From the NCBI GenBank assembly GCA_013359265.1, contig JABWCD010000017.1, positions 1 to 64,000 of the forward strand: 64,000 nt of DNA, read 5' to 3'. The notes under the pieces were generated by a model. That model worked only from the letters and a program-made list of their open reading frames with translations, did no database searches and had not been told where the DNA came from. Each line of letters starts with the position of its first letter. Within the stretch, counting starts at the first letter, position 1. Source of the stretch: Candidatus Hydrogenedentota bacterium. Lineage in GTDB: Bacteria > Hydrogenedentota > Hydrogenedentia > Hydrogenedentales > SLHB01. Both the position numbers and the translations under genes were made by a program. This document shows, piece after piece, positions 7,870 through 17,702 of this stretch.

Positions 7870-8661
7870 ATGGGACTTGGCAAGCAGATTCGGTTGAACC
7901 GCATTTTTGGGCATCCGTCGGGCCGGTTGTGTTCGGTGGCGGTGGATCATTTGGTGGCGTACCAGCAGGGGTTGCCGGAGGGCTTGCGGAACGTGCCGGA
8001 AACCATCGCGGCGCTTGTGAAGGGCAAACCCGACGCGATCACGATGTACAAGGGCATGGCGCAAAACGCGTGGCCGCCGTACGCGGGCAGCATTCCGCTG
8101 ATTATTACGTCGATTGCGTTTACGGTGGACGACACGATCATGCACCAGATGGCGCGGCCGCACGAGTGCGTGCGGCTTGGCGCGGACGCGATATCCGCGG
8201 CGATTGCGTTGCGCAGTCCGCGCGAGGGCGATTATCTGAAGAAGCTCGCGACAATTGTCGAGGAAGCGGCGGAGTTCGATTTGCCGGTCATCGCGCACAT
8301 CTACCCCCGCGATTTTTCGGGCGAACCCAGGGTGGTCCACGATCCGGAGAATATCTTTTGGGCGGTGCGGTGCGGCGTCGAGTTGGGCGCGGACGTAATC
8401 AAGGTGCCGTACACCGGCGATGTCGAATCATTTCGCGCGATCGTCGCGACGTCGCCGGTGCCGGTCGTGGCGGCGGGCGGGCCCAAGGCGAACACGTTGC
8501 TCGACGCGTTGCGGCTTATGGACGGCGCGGTCGAGGCGGGCGCACGCGGCGCGACGATCGGTCGAAACGTCTGGGGCGCGCCGGACCCGGTGGCGGCGCT
8601 CGAAGCGTTCAAGCGGGTGATTCATGACCGCATCACACCCGAACCGGCGCGCGTCCACTGA
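7870..8661 (+). CDS. DhnA-type class I aldolase (fructose-bisphosphate aldolase / LsrF family)
   Basis: A 263-residue TIM-barrel aldolase expected to cleave or form a C-C bond through a lysine Schiff base. The likely Schiff-base lysine is K178 in VIKVPYTGD, and the phosphate-binding end is marked by VVAAGG and GATIGRNVWG. VAVDH near the N-terminus is the family's first strand. ATG 7870 is chosen because GGAAGGG lies 9 nt upstream; an in-frame ATG at 7846 would add eight residues without family similarity. The substrate could be fructose-1,6-bisphosphate or another ketose phosphate. The repeat-rich spacer precedes it and the lipid kinase follows after 39 bp. Confidence 0.85.
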   Translation: MGLGKQIRLNRIFGHPSGRLCSVAVDHLVAYQQGLPEGLRNVPETIAALVKGKPDAITMYKGMAQNAWPPYAGSIPLIITSIAFTVDDTIMHQMARPHECVRLGADAISAAIALRSPREGDYLKKLATIVEEAAEFDLPVIAHIYPRDFSGEPRVVHDPENIFWAVRCGVELGADVIKVPYTGDVESFRAIVATSPVPVVAAGGPKANTLLDALRLMDGAVEAGARGATIGRNVWGAPDPVAALEAFKRVIHDRITPEPARVH

Positions 8662-8700
8662 CAAGAATTCGCATGGGCGCACGCATTATCCTGCTGTTGT

Positions 8701-9639
8701 ATGCCGCATGCATCGAAAATAGCCGTCGTGATGAACCCCAGTTCCGCCAATGGGCGGACGGGCAAGCGTTGGACGGAGATCGAGGGACGGTTGCGCGGGG
8801 TCCTGGGCGAGTTCGTGACGTTCAGCACGAAGCGCCCGGGGCACGCCGTTGACCTCACGCGCAGGGCGTTGCAGGACGGGCACGACCTGATCATCAGCGT
8901 GGGCGGCGACGGCACGCATTGCGAAGTCGTGAATGGATTTTTCGAGGGCAACCTTCCGATCAATCCCGCCGCGGCGATGGCGATCTTTCCGCACGGCACC
9001 GGTTCCGACCTTGCGCGCGGGATGGGCGTGCGCAAGTTCAACGATGCGCTGGCGATGCTTTCCGCGCGCGTGATATCGAAGATCGATATCGGCCGCGTCA
9101 CGTTGACGCTGCCGCACGGCGGCACCTCGGTCCGTTATTTCCTGAATGTGGCGGACTTCGGAATTGGCGGCGCCGTCGCCGAGCGCGTGAACGGCCAAAC
9201 CAAGCGGTTCGGGCCGTTCGTTACGTTTCTGTGGGCGGTCCTGCGCACGCTTGTGACGTTCAAGAACCCGATGGTCTCGATTCAGATCGACGGCGAACTG
9301 TTCGAGACGCGCACGATCAACGTCATCGTCGCGAACGGGCAGTACTACGGCGGCGGGATTCATGTCGCGCGCGACGCGCGGATGGACGACGGCCAGTTCG
9401 AGGTATATGTGCTGGGCGATATCCGCCTGTTGACAGCCCTGCGCTATTTGCACACGTTTTATCTCGGCACGTACCTGCGCTACCCGCACCTCGTGCGCCG
9501 GTTCACGGGGACGCGCGTGACGGCGCAGTCCGACGAGCGGGTGTTGCTCAATCTCGATGGCGAACAGCCGGGCCAACTCCCGGCGGCAATTGAACTCCTG
9601 CCCGCGGCGCTGCCGTTTGTCATGCCGCGTTCGCATTGA
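8701..9639 (+). CDS. Diacylglycerol-kinase-family lipid kinase (YegS/DgkB-like)
   Basis: A 312-residue soluble lipid kinase. It shows the N-terminal VVMNPSSANG motif and the ATP-binding GGDGT loop at about 67-71, followed by HGTGSDLARGMG, the second conserved nucleotide and metal region. The C-terminal beta-sandwich ends in LDGEQ, as in YegS and DgkB. It would phosphorylate diacylglycerol or a related membrane lipid at the inner face of the membrane. Length matches the family. Its stop codon lies inside the -35 box of the next gene's promoter. The exact lipid substrate is unknown. Confidence 0.9.
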   Translation: MPHASKIAVVMNPSSANGRTGKRWTEIEGRLRGVLGEFVTFSTKRPGHAVDLTRRALQDGHDLIISVGGDGTHCEVVNGFFEGNLPINPAAAMAIFPHGTGSDLARGMGVRKFNDALAMLSARVISKIDIGRVTLTLPHGGTSVRYFLNVADFGIGGAVAERVNGQTKRFGPFVTFLWAVLRTLVTFKNPMVSIQIDGELFETRTINVIVANGQYYGGGIHVARDARMDDGQFEVYVLGDIRLLTALRYLHTFYLGTYLRYPHLVRRFTGTRVTAQSDERVLLNLDGEQPGQLPAAIELLPAALPFVMPRSH

Positions 9640-9664
9640 CATTCCGCCGGGCGCGCCGTAGACT
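9636..9664 (+). promoter_or_regulatory. Sigma-70-type promoter for the HDOD/receiver hybrid
   Basis: TTGACA (9636-9641), a 17-nt spacer and TAGACT (9659-9664) form a strong consensus-like promoter that overlaps the lipid-kinase stop codon. Transcription would begin near 9671, 30 nt before the ATG at 9701. Confidence 0.7.
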
Positions 9665-9700
9665 CCGGCTGCGGAACCAAGGGGTCTATGACGTCCAGCC

Positions 9701-12217
9701 ATGAGCGCGGTAACCAGTCATCTGAACGTTACTTGGACGCCCTACCTGCGCCCCTCCCCCATCGCCGCCGAAGCGGCGTTGCGCGTGCTCTCGGTCGGCG
9801 AGCTTGACGCGTCCACGCTGGCGCTCGTTATCGGTTCCGATCCCGGACTCACCGCGATGCTCGTGCGGGCGACCGAACCCGCGGCCATGGGCGCCTCCAT
9901 CGCGGCGCGAATTGCGGAGTTGCCGCCCGCGCGGCTGCATTCGGCGTTGTACCCCGGGTTGGTCGATGCGCTCGCGACCCATCACGGTTCGTTCTCCGAC
10001 CAGGATCGAGAGGCGTGGCGCAAGGCGCTTGCAACCGCGATCGCCGCGGAATGCATCGCCCAGGATCGGGGTGATGTCTCACCGGACGCCGCGTATCTGG
10101 CGGGGCTGCTGCACAACGCGGCCGCCGTCCAACCGGAGGACCGGTTTGCTCCCGAGCGAACTGGGAATGTGCGCGCGATTGCGCGGAGGTACAAGTTTCC
10201 CGCGTGGCTTATCGATAGCATCGAAGGCCAGGACGTGTATTCGCCGTCGTACGGCGAATCGCCGGCAATTGCCGAGATTTTGCGCGCCGCGAAGACGGTT
10301 GCGCTGGAAATCCTTTCGGACGAACCGATCACGCCGTCGAGGGCTGCGGCCTTTCGCCGCGCTGGACCCGGCACGGAAGCGCTCGAATCAGTCCGCGAGC
10401 GCGCCGCGCGTTCGCTGGAACGGCGTATGTCGTTGTTTGCGTTCGATCCCTCGCCGGCGCGGGAATTGCACGCCGCGCTGCTGCGTTTCTCAAACCACTT
10501 GCTCCTGTATTGGCGCGTCGACGAGACCAGTGCGGCGGCGCTGCGCGAACGGGTGAAACACCTCGATGCGCTTGTTGCCTTCGAGCGCGCGGCGACGCCG
10601 TCCATGGCGATGGACGAAGTGCTGATCACGTGCGCCGACCGGTTGCGGTCCGCGCTGGCGATACCCGCCGGGCTTGTCGTTGCGTGGCCAGAATGCGGCG
10701 CGCCGGCATATGGCGCGCGTTGGAACACGCGGAGCGGCGCGCTCGAGCCGTTGCAGTTGGAAGTCGATGGCGCGCCGGCCGAGCGATCGATCCAACGTCT
10801 TCTTGCCGGAGACGTGTGGCCCGTCGCAAACAACGCCGCTGCCGCGCCAGACATACTTTCAGTCTATACGCCCGCGGGACGGCACGCGGGGTACGTCGCG
10901 GTCGCGCACGGCGGCATGCCTGCGGACGCGTGGCGCGAACACGTGCGCGAGTGGGCGGCCGCACTGGGGCGCGCTGTCAGCCATATTGACGACGCAGCGC
11001 GCGACGATGCGCGGATAGATACACTGCGCCGCTTGATCGACGAGTTGCGCGGGACTTCTGACGAGTCCGAGGACACTGGCGCCGCGCCGTCCGTGCCGCA
11101 GCGCCATATCGCGCGCGCGGTGATGGCGGCATTGCACGCGCCGCTGAGCGCGGTTACCGCACAGGCGCACCAGCTTGTGGCGCAGCCGGCCGACCCGAGC
11201 ACGCAGGGGCTTGTCGAGGAGCTGGCGAAGCAGGCGCGCAACGCCGCGCGCGTCCTGTCGGACCTGCGGGCCGTGGCGGGCGGCGGCGACGCGCCGAACG
11301 AGTTCATTCTGATCAACGCGCCGCTGCGTCAATTCCTCCACGCTGCGCGCGCGCGCCTGGAACGCCGCGCAATTCAAGTACACGAACGCTTTGCGGAAGG
11401 ATTGCCGCGGATACGCGCGGACGTGCGCGAGCTGAACCACCTGTTCACCAATCTGTTCGCGTTCATCGAGCAGCGCATGGGGCATACGGGCCGAACGATC
11501 ACCGTGGCGACCGCTCCCGGCGAGGACCGCGCGTCAGTTTGTGTGACAATAGGCGTGACGGGTATGGCACTGACGCAATCGCAGGCCGAGGGCCTTTTCC
11601 AACCGTTGGCGGAGCGTGAGAGCGCATCCACGGAGTTCGCGCTCTCGCTCGCAGCGTGCCGCGCGATTGTCGATGCGATCGGCGGGTCGATCCGCGCATC
11701 GACATCGGCCGACGGCGTCGTTCTCACGGTCGAGTTCGAGGCCATCCACGCCGTGCTGGCCGTGGAACGAGACGCGTCCACGGTCGCGCAGGGAATCGTG
11801 TCGTTCGCTCCCGTCGATACGGCCAAGCCTCGAAGCGAGAGCGGCGGGGGCGCGCGCGTACTGATAGTCGACGACGACGAAGTGATGCGCGACTTAATGA
11901 AACAGGCGCTCGCGCGGAAGGGTTATACTGCCGAGACCGTGAAGGACGGCGACGAGGCAATTCGCTTCCTGCGCCAAAATCGCGTCGATCTCGTGCTGCT
12001 CGATCTGCTGATGCCGAATCGCGATGGGTTGGCGGTCCTGCGCGAACTGCGGGACGAGTCGCCGGCAACGCCGGTCATCGTCATGACGGGGAGCCGGTCG
12101 GCGGAAATGCGCGAGGAGGCGATGGACCTTGGTGCGCGCTCGTTCCTCCAAAAGCCGTTCGAACTTGGCCAACTGTTGTCCGAGGTCGAGTCGGTGCTCG
12201 TTCACCAACGGGCCTAG
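9701..12217 (+). CDS. HDOD-GAF-like-pseudo histidine kinase-receiver hybrid
   Basis: An 838-residue cytoplasmic signalling protein. Residues about 10-260 resemble an HDOD domain (helical, AAYLAGLLHNAA). A GAF-like segment follows at about 290-440. Residues 465-680 line up with a DHp/HATPase pair, but the phosphoacceptor position reads AALHAPL instead of SHELRTPL, the N-box lacks its second Asn, and the G1 Asp is missing. It therefore probably cannot autophosphorylate. A complete receiver domain ends the protein (718-835): acidic DDDE, phospho-Asp D768 in LLDLLMP, Thr in VMTGS and Lys in LQKPF. It may receive phosphate from another kinase and signal through HDOD. It has its own promoter. Confidence 0.75.
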   Translation: MSAVTSHLNVTWTPYLRPSPIAAEAALRVLSVGELDASTLALVIGSDPGLTAMLVRATEPAAMGASIAARIAELPPARLHSALYPGLVDALATHHGSFSDQDREAWRKALATAIAAECIAQDRGDVSPDAAYLAGLLHNAAAVQPEDRFAPERTGNVRAIARRYKFPAWLIDSIEGQDVYSPSYGESPAIAEILRAAKTVALEILSDEPITPSRAAAFRRAGPGTEALESVRERAARSLERRMSLFAFDPSPARELHAALLRFSNHLLLYWRVDETSAAALRERVKHLDALVAFERAATPSMAMDEVLITCADRLRSALAIPAGLVVAWPECGAPAYGARWNTRSGALEPLQLEVDGAPAERSIQRLLAGDVWPVANNAAAAPDILSVYTPAGRHAGYVAVAHGGMPADAWREHVREWAAALGRAVSHIDDAARDDARIDTLRRLIDELRGTSDESEDTGAAPSVPQRHIARAVMAALHAPLSAVTAQAHQLVAQPADPSTQGLVEELAKQARNAARVLSDLRAVAGGGDAPNEFILINAPLRQFLHAARARLERRAIQVHERFAEGLPRIRADVRELNHLFTNLFAFIEQRMGHTGRTITVATAPGEDRASVCVTIGVTGMALTQSQAEGLFQPLAERESASTEFALSLAACRAIVDAIGGSIRASTSADGVVLTVEFEAIHAVLAVERDASTVAQGIVSFAPVDTAKPRSESGGGARVLIVDDDEVMRDLMKQALARKGYTAETVKDGDEAIRFLRQNRVDLVLLDLLMPNRDGLAVLRELRDESPATPVIVMTGSRSAEMREEAMDLGARSFLQKPFELGQLLSEVESVLVHQRA

Positions 12218-12258
12218 CCGTAACGCCCATCCGATCACATCGACCGGGGACACGCCCG

Positions 12259-13929
12259 ATGCCGTTTAACGAATCGCGAGAGCCACGCGCAGCACCGGGC
12301 GGCCGGTTGGAATCGCTGCTACTCGTCGCGACGGTCCACATCCCGATGTCCCTCCTGTTTCTTGCGATTCTTTGGAAATCGATGTCGTGGGAAACGCTGC
12401 TGGACACGCCGATGTTCACGTACTCCGGGTTTCTCATGGACGAGTACGGCATGGCGCCGATGCGGGATTTCTTCACGTACAACATGCCGGGCACGCACGT
12501 GTTGTTCCGTTGGCTATACCATTTTTTTGGAAGCGGCGTGCTGGGAATGCGTCTGGCCGACACAACCCTGCTGGCGATCGTGCTTGGATGTTTCGCGCTC
12601 GTGTTGAGGCCGTTCGGGTGGAGGGTCGCGTGGGCGGGCGCCGTGCTCTTTGGAATCGTTCACGTGACGCTCGGGATGCATTGCTACCTACAGCGCGATT
12701 TTATCGGTCTCATTCCGCTGCAACTCGCCGTGCTGTCCGCGACGATGTGGTTCGGACGCAGGCCGCGCGCGCGCTGGGTGGCGACCGGATTCTTCGTTGG
12801 GGCGCTCGCGCTGGTAAAACCGCACCTGATGATCGGCGGGCTGGTGTTGTACGCGTACTTGGTGCTTCGCGCGAACGACGGCGGTGCGTCGGCCAAGCGC
12901 TACTGGACGTGGCGCGCAATCGCAATCGCCGGTTGGTGTTGGTTGGGCGGTCTCGTGCCGGTGCTGTGGATGGCGGCCTACCTGGCCTACTACGGGCAGC
13001 TCGTCGAATTCATCAAGGTCTTGATCGACTATTTTCCGATGCACGCGGACATCAGCGGAGACAACACGGTATTCGAGCCGGGCGGCAAAATCCCCTATCT
13101 CCTCTCGCACCTGTTCGCCGCGAAAGCGTGGGACAACGTACACTTCGCATTGGGCGCGGGATCGGGAATTGCCCTGTTCCTGTCGTCGCCCACACTTGCG
13201 CCGGAACTGAAGAAATACGGGAGTCTGCTCGCGGCGCTGGGCATCGCATATTTACTCTACCCGGCGATTGGCGCGCGTTTTTACGACCACCACTACTACC
13301 CATTTCTTCTCCTGTCAACGGTGTGGGCCGCGTTTTGTATGTACCGCTGGAGTGCGGACACGCCGCTTCGCGTACGGGCCTTCTCGCTGGGCATATCGAT
13401 TTACGTCGTCGCGGGGATGTTGTACGTGAACTACAACGAACTGTTGCAGCCGCCTTCGCGGTCTACCGGGTACTACCGCACGCAACGCATCGCGGCATGG
13501 CTGCAGCCTCGCGTCCAATCCGGGGACACCGTACAACCGATCGAGTGGGCCTACGGCGGCATTTCGCACGCGCTGCTGCTTACGAAGTCGAAGTTGGCGA
13601 CGCATACCTTGTGGGGCGAGGTGCTGTTTCATCACGTAAGCCATCCGTTTGTTCAAGAGCTCAGGCAGGACTTTATGGATCAGCTTAAGTCGTCCAGACC
13701 CCGTTTCGTAATTCGGAGCAAGACAGCATTCGATTACGTGCGCGGGGACGATTGCACCGAGAAGTTCCCCGAGTTTGACGCGTACCTTGCGGAGAACTAC
13801 TTCGTGGCGCTTGAAACCAAGGACTTTGTGATCTGGGAGTCCAACGCCTCCCCCACGGCAGAAAAGGACCGACTGCTGCGCGACGAGTCGCTCGAAACAA
13901 CGTCCGACGACGACGCGGCGCCTGCCTGA
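12259..13929 (+). CDS. GT-C membrane glycosyltransferase, PMT/GT39-like (copy 1)
   Basis: A 556-residue polytopic protein. After TM1 the first outer loop has DTPMFTYSGFLMD and RDFFTYNMPGTH, matching the Asp-containing catalytic loop and NxPG motif of PMT/ArnT-type enzymes that use polyprenyl-phosphate sugars. About ten hydrophobic segments follow, then a roughly 130-residue C-terminal soluble part ending in WESNASPTAEKD. It is a close paralogue of the next gene. The start is placed at ATG 12259; the longer frame running back to 11656 lies over the preceding gene. The acceptor is unknown, probably a surface glycan or protein. Confidence 0.8.
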   Translation: MPFNESREPRAAPGGRLESLLLVATVHIPMSLLFLAILWKSMSWETLLDTPMFTYSGFLMDEYGMAPMRDFFTYNMPGTHVLFRWLYHFFGSGVLGMRLADTTLLAIVLGCFALVLRPFGWRVAWAGAVLFGIVHVTLGMHCYLQRDFIGLIPLQLAVLSATMWFGRRPRARWVATGFFVGALALVKPHLMIGGLVLYAYLVLRANDGGASAKRYWTWRAIAIAGWCWLGGLVPVLWMAAYLAYYGQLVEFIKVLIDYFPMHADISGDNTVFEPGGKIPYLLSHLFAAKAWDNVHFALGAGSGIALFLSSPTLAPELKKYGSLLAALGIAYLLYPAIGARFYDHHYYPFLLLSTVWAAFCMYRWSADTPLRVRAFSLGISIYVVAGMLYVNYNELLQPPSRSTGYYRTQRIAAWLQPRVQSGDTVQPIEWAYGGISHALLLTKSKLATHTLWGEVLFHHVSHPFVQELRQDFMDQLKSSRPRFVIRSKTAFDYVRGDDCTEKFPEFDAYLAENYFVALETKDFVIWESNASPTAEKDRLLRDESLETTSDDDAAPA

Positions 13930-14070
13930 ATGGACGGCGCCCGCAATTGGATTCGATCGGCGTGCCCTTTCCAAGACGGACCGGTATCGCGCGGCGAGAG
14001 CAGCGCGCGAGTTGAAGGTCCCGGACGGCGGCATGCTAGGATTTGCCCACTCTAACCGTTGAAGGGCCGC

Positions 14071-15765
14071 ATGCTGTTTCAGTCACTACGCCAACGAGGG
14101 ACCCGCGCGTTTCGCTCCATCGATTTGGAAACACTCCTTATCGCCGCGGCGTTTCACATTCCGTTGACGTACTTGTTTGTCCTCATCGTCGTGAAATCCA
14201 TGTGGTGGGAAACGACGATCGATACGCCCCTGTTCATGTATTCGGGGTTCCTCATGGACAAGCTTGGCATGGCGCCCGTGCGGGACTTCTTCACGTACAA
14301 CATGCCGGGCACACACGTCATCTTCCGCTGGATATACCATTTCTTCGGAAGCAGCATTCTCGGTATGCGCCTTGCCGACACGTTGATACTGGCCCTGATA
14401 CTGGTGTTGTTCGCGCGCATTCTGAAACCGTTCGGGCTTCGCGTCGTATGGGCGGGGACCGTGTTGTTCGGCATCCTGCACATCACGCTCGGCACGCACG
14501 TTTACTTGCAGCGAGACTACATGGCGCTGGTCCCGCTGCAACTTGCGATACTTTCCGCAAGCACATGGTTTAGCAGGCGCGAGCGGCTGCGCTGGTTCAT
14601 GACCGGGCTCTTCACCGGTTTGCTTGCGACGATTAAGCCACACCTCATGCTGGGGGGGCTGGTCTTATACGCCTACTTGGCGATCGATGCCGCGAACACC
14701 GCGAACGTGGACTGCCGCGGCAGGCTCTTCCGGGCGGTGAAGATTGGGTTGTGGTGCGTGGTTGGCGGTGTCGTGCCGATTCTGTGGATGATCGCATACC
14801 TCGCGTACTACGGGGTACTCGCCGAATTCGTGACTGTCCTCACCCAGTACTTCCCGCTTCACGCGGATATCAACGGCGGGCATGTCGTTTTCGACGAAGG
14901 CGAAAAGCTGACATACCGATTCGCCGGAGTGTTTGACAAGTATCCGTGGGACTACTTTCAACTGGCCATCGGCGTGACGGGAGGAATCGCGCTGTTCCTG
15001 ACGAGCCCGTCAGGGGCCGGGAACGAGAAGAAGTACGGTTACCTCCTCCTTGCGCTTGGAGCGGTGTATTTTGTGTATCCCGCGATAGCCGCCCGCTTTT
15101 ACGACCATCACTACTATCCATTCCGATTGTTATCGGTGATATGGATCGCGTTCTGCCTGCGCAATTGGGGCACGGACACGCCCCTGCGGGTAAGGCTGTG
15201 TTCATACGGGATAGCGGGATTCGTCGTCGTAGGAATCTTCTACGTGAATTTTGGTTTGCTTCAGTTTACCCCTGCCAAGATGGACCCCTACTTTCAGACG
15301 GAGCGGCTTACGAATTGGCTCCGGCAGCGGATGCAGCCAGACGATACCGCACAAGCCATCGAGTGGGCATTCTGCGGGTCGACTCACGCGCTATTGCGTC
15401 TCGAAGCGAAACCGGCGACGCAGACAATCTGGGGAGAAGTTTTCTTTCACCACGTTAGTAACCCATTCGTGCGGAAACTCAAAGGGGATTTCATCAGGCA
15501 ACTGTCGGAATCCGAGCCACGTTTCGTCGTTCAGACAAAGATGGAAATGGACTTTGTCGACGGAAGGGATTGCAGCCGGGAGTTTCCGGAACTTGACGCG
15601 ATACTGCGGGAGCGCTATTTCGTAGCGCTGGAATCGACCGGATTCCGGGTATGGGAATCGAACACGTCGCCCACGGCTGAATCAGACCGAAAGACTCAGG
15701 ATGCGGTGGTGAAAGAGCGCGGGCCGTTCGAAGACAAGTCAGATGACGATGAAATGGTTCGGTAG
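14071..15765 (+). CDS. GT-C membrane glycosyltransferase, PMT/GT39-like (copy 2)
   Basis: A 564-residue paralogue of the preceding gene, sharing almost the whole first loop (DTPLFMYSGFLMD, VRDFFTYNMPGTH), the LVLYAYLA helix and the C-terminal WESNTSPTAESD tail. This is a tandem duplication. ATG 14071 has GAAGGG just upstream; TTG 14059 is a possible earlier start. It overlaps the next gene by 23 bp, suggesting a shared transcript. The two copies probably differ in acceptor or sugar donor. Confidence 0.8.
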   Translation: MLFQSLRQRGTRAFRSIDLETLLIAAAFHIPLTYLFVLIVVKSMWWETTIDTPLFMYSGFLMDKLGMAPVRDFFTYNMPGTHVIFRWIYHFFGSSILGMRLADTLILALILVLFARILKPFGLRVVWAGTVLFGILHITLGTHVYLQRDYMALVPLQLAILSASTWFSRRERLRWFMTGLFTGLLATIKPHLMLGGLVLYAYLAIDAANTANVDCRGRLFRAVKIGLWCVVGGVVPILWMIAYLAYYGVLAEFVTVLTQYFPLHADINGGHVVFDEGEKLTYRFAGVFDKYPWDYFQLAIGVTGGIALFLTSPSGAGNEKKYGYLLLALGAVYFVYPAIAARFYDHHYYPFRLLSVIWIAFCLRNWGTDTPLRVRLCSYGIAGFVVVGIFYVNFGLLQFTPAKMDPYFQTERLTNWLRQRMQPDDTAQAIEWAFCGSTHALLRLEAKPATQTIWGEVFFHHVSNPFVRKLKGDFIRQLSESEPRFVVQTKMEMDFVDGRDCSREFPELDAILRERYFVALESTGFRVWESNTSPTAESDRKTQDAVVKERGPFEDKSDDDEMVR

Positions 15766-17668
15766 GGTGGCGTCGAAAACTACCGGCGCCGCAACATATT
15801 CCGCCCCCGAAAACGGCGACTGTAACGGCGCCGCGCCCGCCCGATCGCAATCCGGTGTCGTGGCAATGGCGTGGGTTGGACATCTTTTTTTCCTTGCGTA
15901 TCTCGCGCACGCGGTGGTCTTCTGGCGGGATCGGGTGCTATACGACACTTCCGTTTTCCTGAATACCGGCCCGTTGCTTGATGGCGTCCCCTTCCGCGCG
16001 CTCGACCGGCTTTCTGTCCAAATCCCACCACAAGTATTGCCGCTCATCGTGGTGCATTTCGGCGGCTCGTCTCAGTTCGCGGCCATGGCGTACTCATTCA
16101 ATTTCGCGCTCTTTCACTACGGAATATGGTTGTTACTGGTGTACGCGTTTCGCCGAATCGATCTTGGCGTGGCGTTCGTTGCGAGCATTCTGCTGCACCT
16201 GGTACACAACAACATTTTCATCCAGGCCGACCTGATGCATGCAATGGGCTACATGCTCTTGCTGTATTCGGTTGCGGACGCGCCGCCGGAACTTCGATTC
16301 GGCCGGGGAAACCTGCGGAAGGCGCTCCTGATACTTTTCGGATTAACGGCATGTTTCGGCCATCCGCTTATGGCGCTGATGACGCTGTACTGCATTGCGT
16401 TCGTAATGCTTAGGCGCCGGCGTTTCGACAGGCAATTACTCGTGGTGACGCTGATACCGATCGCGCTGTATGCAGCGTCGAAATTTACGGTTGGCGCCGG
16501 ATACGAATCGGGAGCGTTCATAAAGACATTGATGCTTAGCCACTTGCTGGAAAGCCTTCCCTTGCTGCCAAATTACCTGTTGCGAGCCCATTGGCCGCTT
16601 GCCCTTTTTCTGGCAGCGTTCATGTTCGCCGCAATGCGAGGCCCCAATGCCCGGGGCATCATCGCGCTCACTGTTGGAATGGTTTTCGTCCTGCTGGCCG
16701 CATTTTGCTCCTGGATTCCACTCTATGAACACAGCAATTGGCAGTTCTCCGGGTACACATGGATGTACTTCCTATCCATTTACTTCGTTCTCATGATTCC
16801 AATATTCGATCGTGGGCCCTTGCCGCAGGAGGCAGGGAGCCAACGAAACGTTTATCGGATGCGGTTGTTGATCTGTCTTGTGTCGTTGGTTTGGGCCGGG
16901 TTCGGCAGCGCGATGGACTTCAAACTCTCGCGGGAGCGGCAATTGTTCATCGCGCGCGTGAGAGACGCGCTCGCCGGCGACGCCCCGCCCATCTACCTGA
17001 TCGACGACCAGTTCTCGACCAATCCTCTCCTACGCGAGAACGACCTGACACTCTGGGACGATTCGCTGCTTATCTCTTCGTATGACGGCCCGAAAATGGC
17101 GTGCATGATTATTCCTCCCTATGCGTGGAAGGAAGGCGAGGCGGACATCTATCGCAAACGGTACCGGTATCGAATGAATGAACGGTATTTCGATATTCCG
17201 CCCGCGGACCGTTTTAGCCCGCATGCTGTGAATTCGGTAGTCTCGTTGGAAGCGCTTCGCAAAGCGGCGCTCAATTTGAAACTCGAACACCCCAGGAAGC
17301 CCACGGATTTAAGCTACGTCGGCGGCGCCCGCGAGGACTATCTCAAACCGTTAGAGGTCGTCTATTCGGTCCCAGTCACGTTCACCAATCAAGGGACAAG
17401 CCCGATGCCGTCTCGCGTGTCGCCGGGCAATGAGAATGACCGGCCAATTCCGGTGACCGTTGGGTATCGGTGGGAAGTGCGCGGCAGACCCATCGCCGAA
17501 GTACGCGAGGCGGAAACGTTGCCAATCGACATTCCGCGATCGTTCGTACACAACGTGCATGTGCATCGAAAAGGAGTCCCGCCGGACGCGGAACTCGTCG
17601 TAGGGCTCTTCGTCGGCAGAAGGTTCGTACCGTGTGCGAACGTAGAATCTTGGCCGTTGGCCGATTAG
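15743..17668 (+). CDS. Large polytopic membrane protein with C-terminal soluble domain (glycan region)
   Basis: A 641-residue protein with about ten membrane segments between residues 45 and 405, then a soluble outer part. The last 120 residues look like a beta-sandwich (VTFTNQG, VTVGYRWEVRG, PRSFVHNVHV). No diagnostic family motif is seen; the layout resembles GT-C transferases or O-antigen-polymerase-like proteins with a carbohydrate-binding tail. It overlaps the upstream GT-C gene by 23 bp and precedes the first YfhO gene, so a role in surface-glycan assembly is inferred from context. ATG 15749 is a possible alternative start, two codons in. Confidence 0.65.
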   Translation: MTMKWFGRVASKTTGAATYSAPENGDCNGAAPARSQSGVVAMAWVGHLFFLAYLAHAVVFWRDRVLYDTSVFLNTGPLLDGVPFRALDRLSVQIPPQVLPLIVVHFGGSSQFAAMAYSFNFALFHYGIWLLLVYAFRRIDLGVAFVASILLHLVHNNIFIQADLMHAMGYMLLLYSVADAPPELRFGRGNLRKALLILFGLTACFGHPLMALMTLYCIAFVMLRRRRFDRQLLVVTLIPIALYAASKFTVGAGYESGAFIKTLMLSHLLESLPLLPNYLLRAHWPLALFLAAFMFAAMRGPNARGIIALTVGMVFVLLAAFCSWIPLYEHSNWQFSGYTWMYFLSIYFVLMIPIFDRGPLPQEAGSQRNVYRMRLLICLVSLVWAGFGSAMDFKLSRERQLFIARVRDALAGDAPPIYLIDDQFSTNPLLRENDLTLWDDSLLISSYDGPKMACMIIPPYAWKEGEADIYRKRYRYRMNERYFDIPPADRFSPHAVNSVVSLEALRKAALNLKLEHPRKPTDLSYVGGAREDYLKPLEVVYSVPVTFTNQGTSPMPSRVSPGNENDRPIPVTVGYRWEVRGRPIAEVREAETLPIDIPRSFVHNVHVHRKGVPPDAELVVGLFVGRRFVPCANVESWPLAD

Positions 17669-17702
17669 CGCCGAATAGCGATTGAACCATCAAGGTGGAT
17701 GC

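Noticed and set aside
11656-12258. N-terminal extension of the first GT-C protein back to 11656
   Set aside because: This part is Arg-rich and lies wholly over the receiver-hybrid gene in another frame; family similarity starts at ATG 12259.
14012-14042. Possible promoter TTGAAG/TAGGAT before the second GT-C gene
   Set aside because: The 19-nt spacing and weak boxes make it unconvincing.
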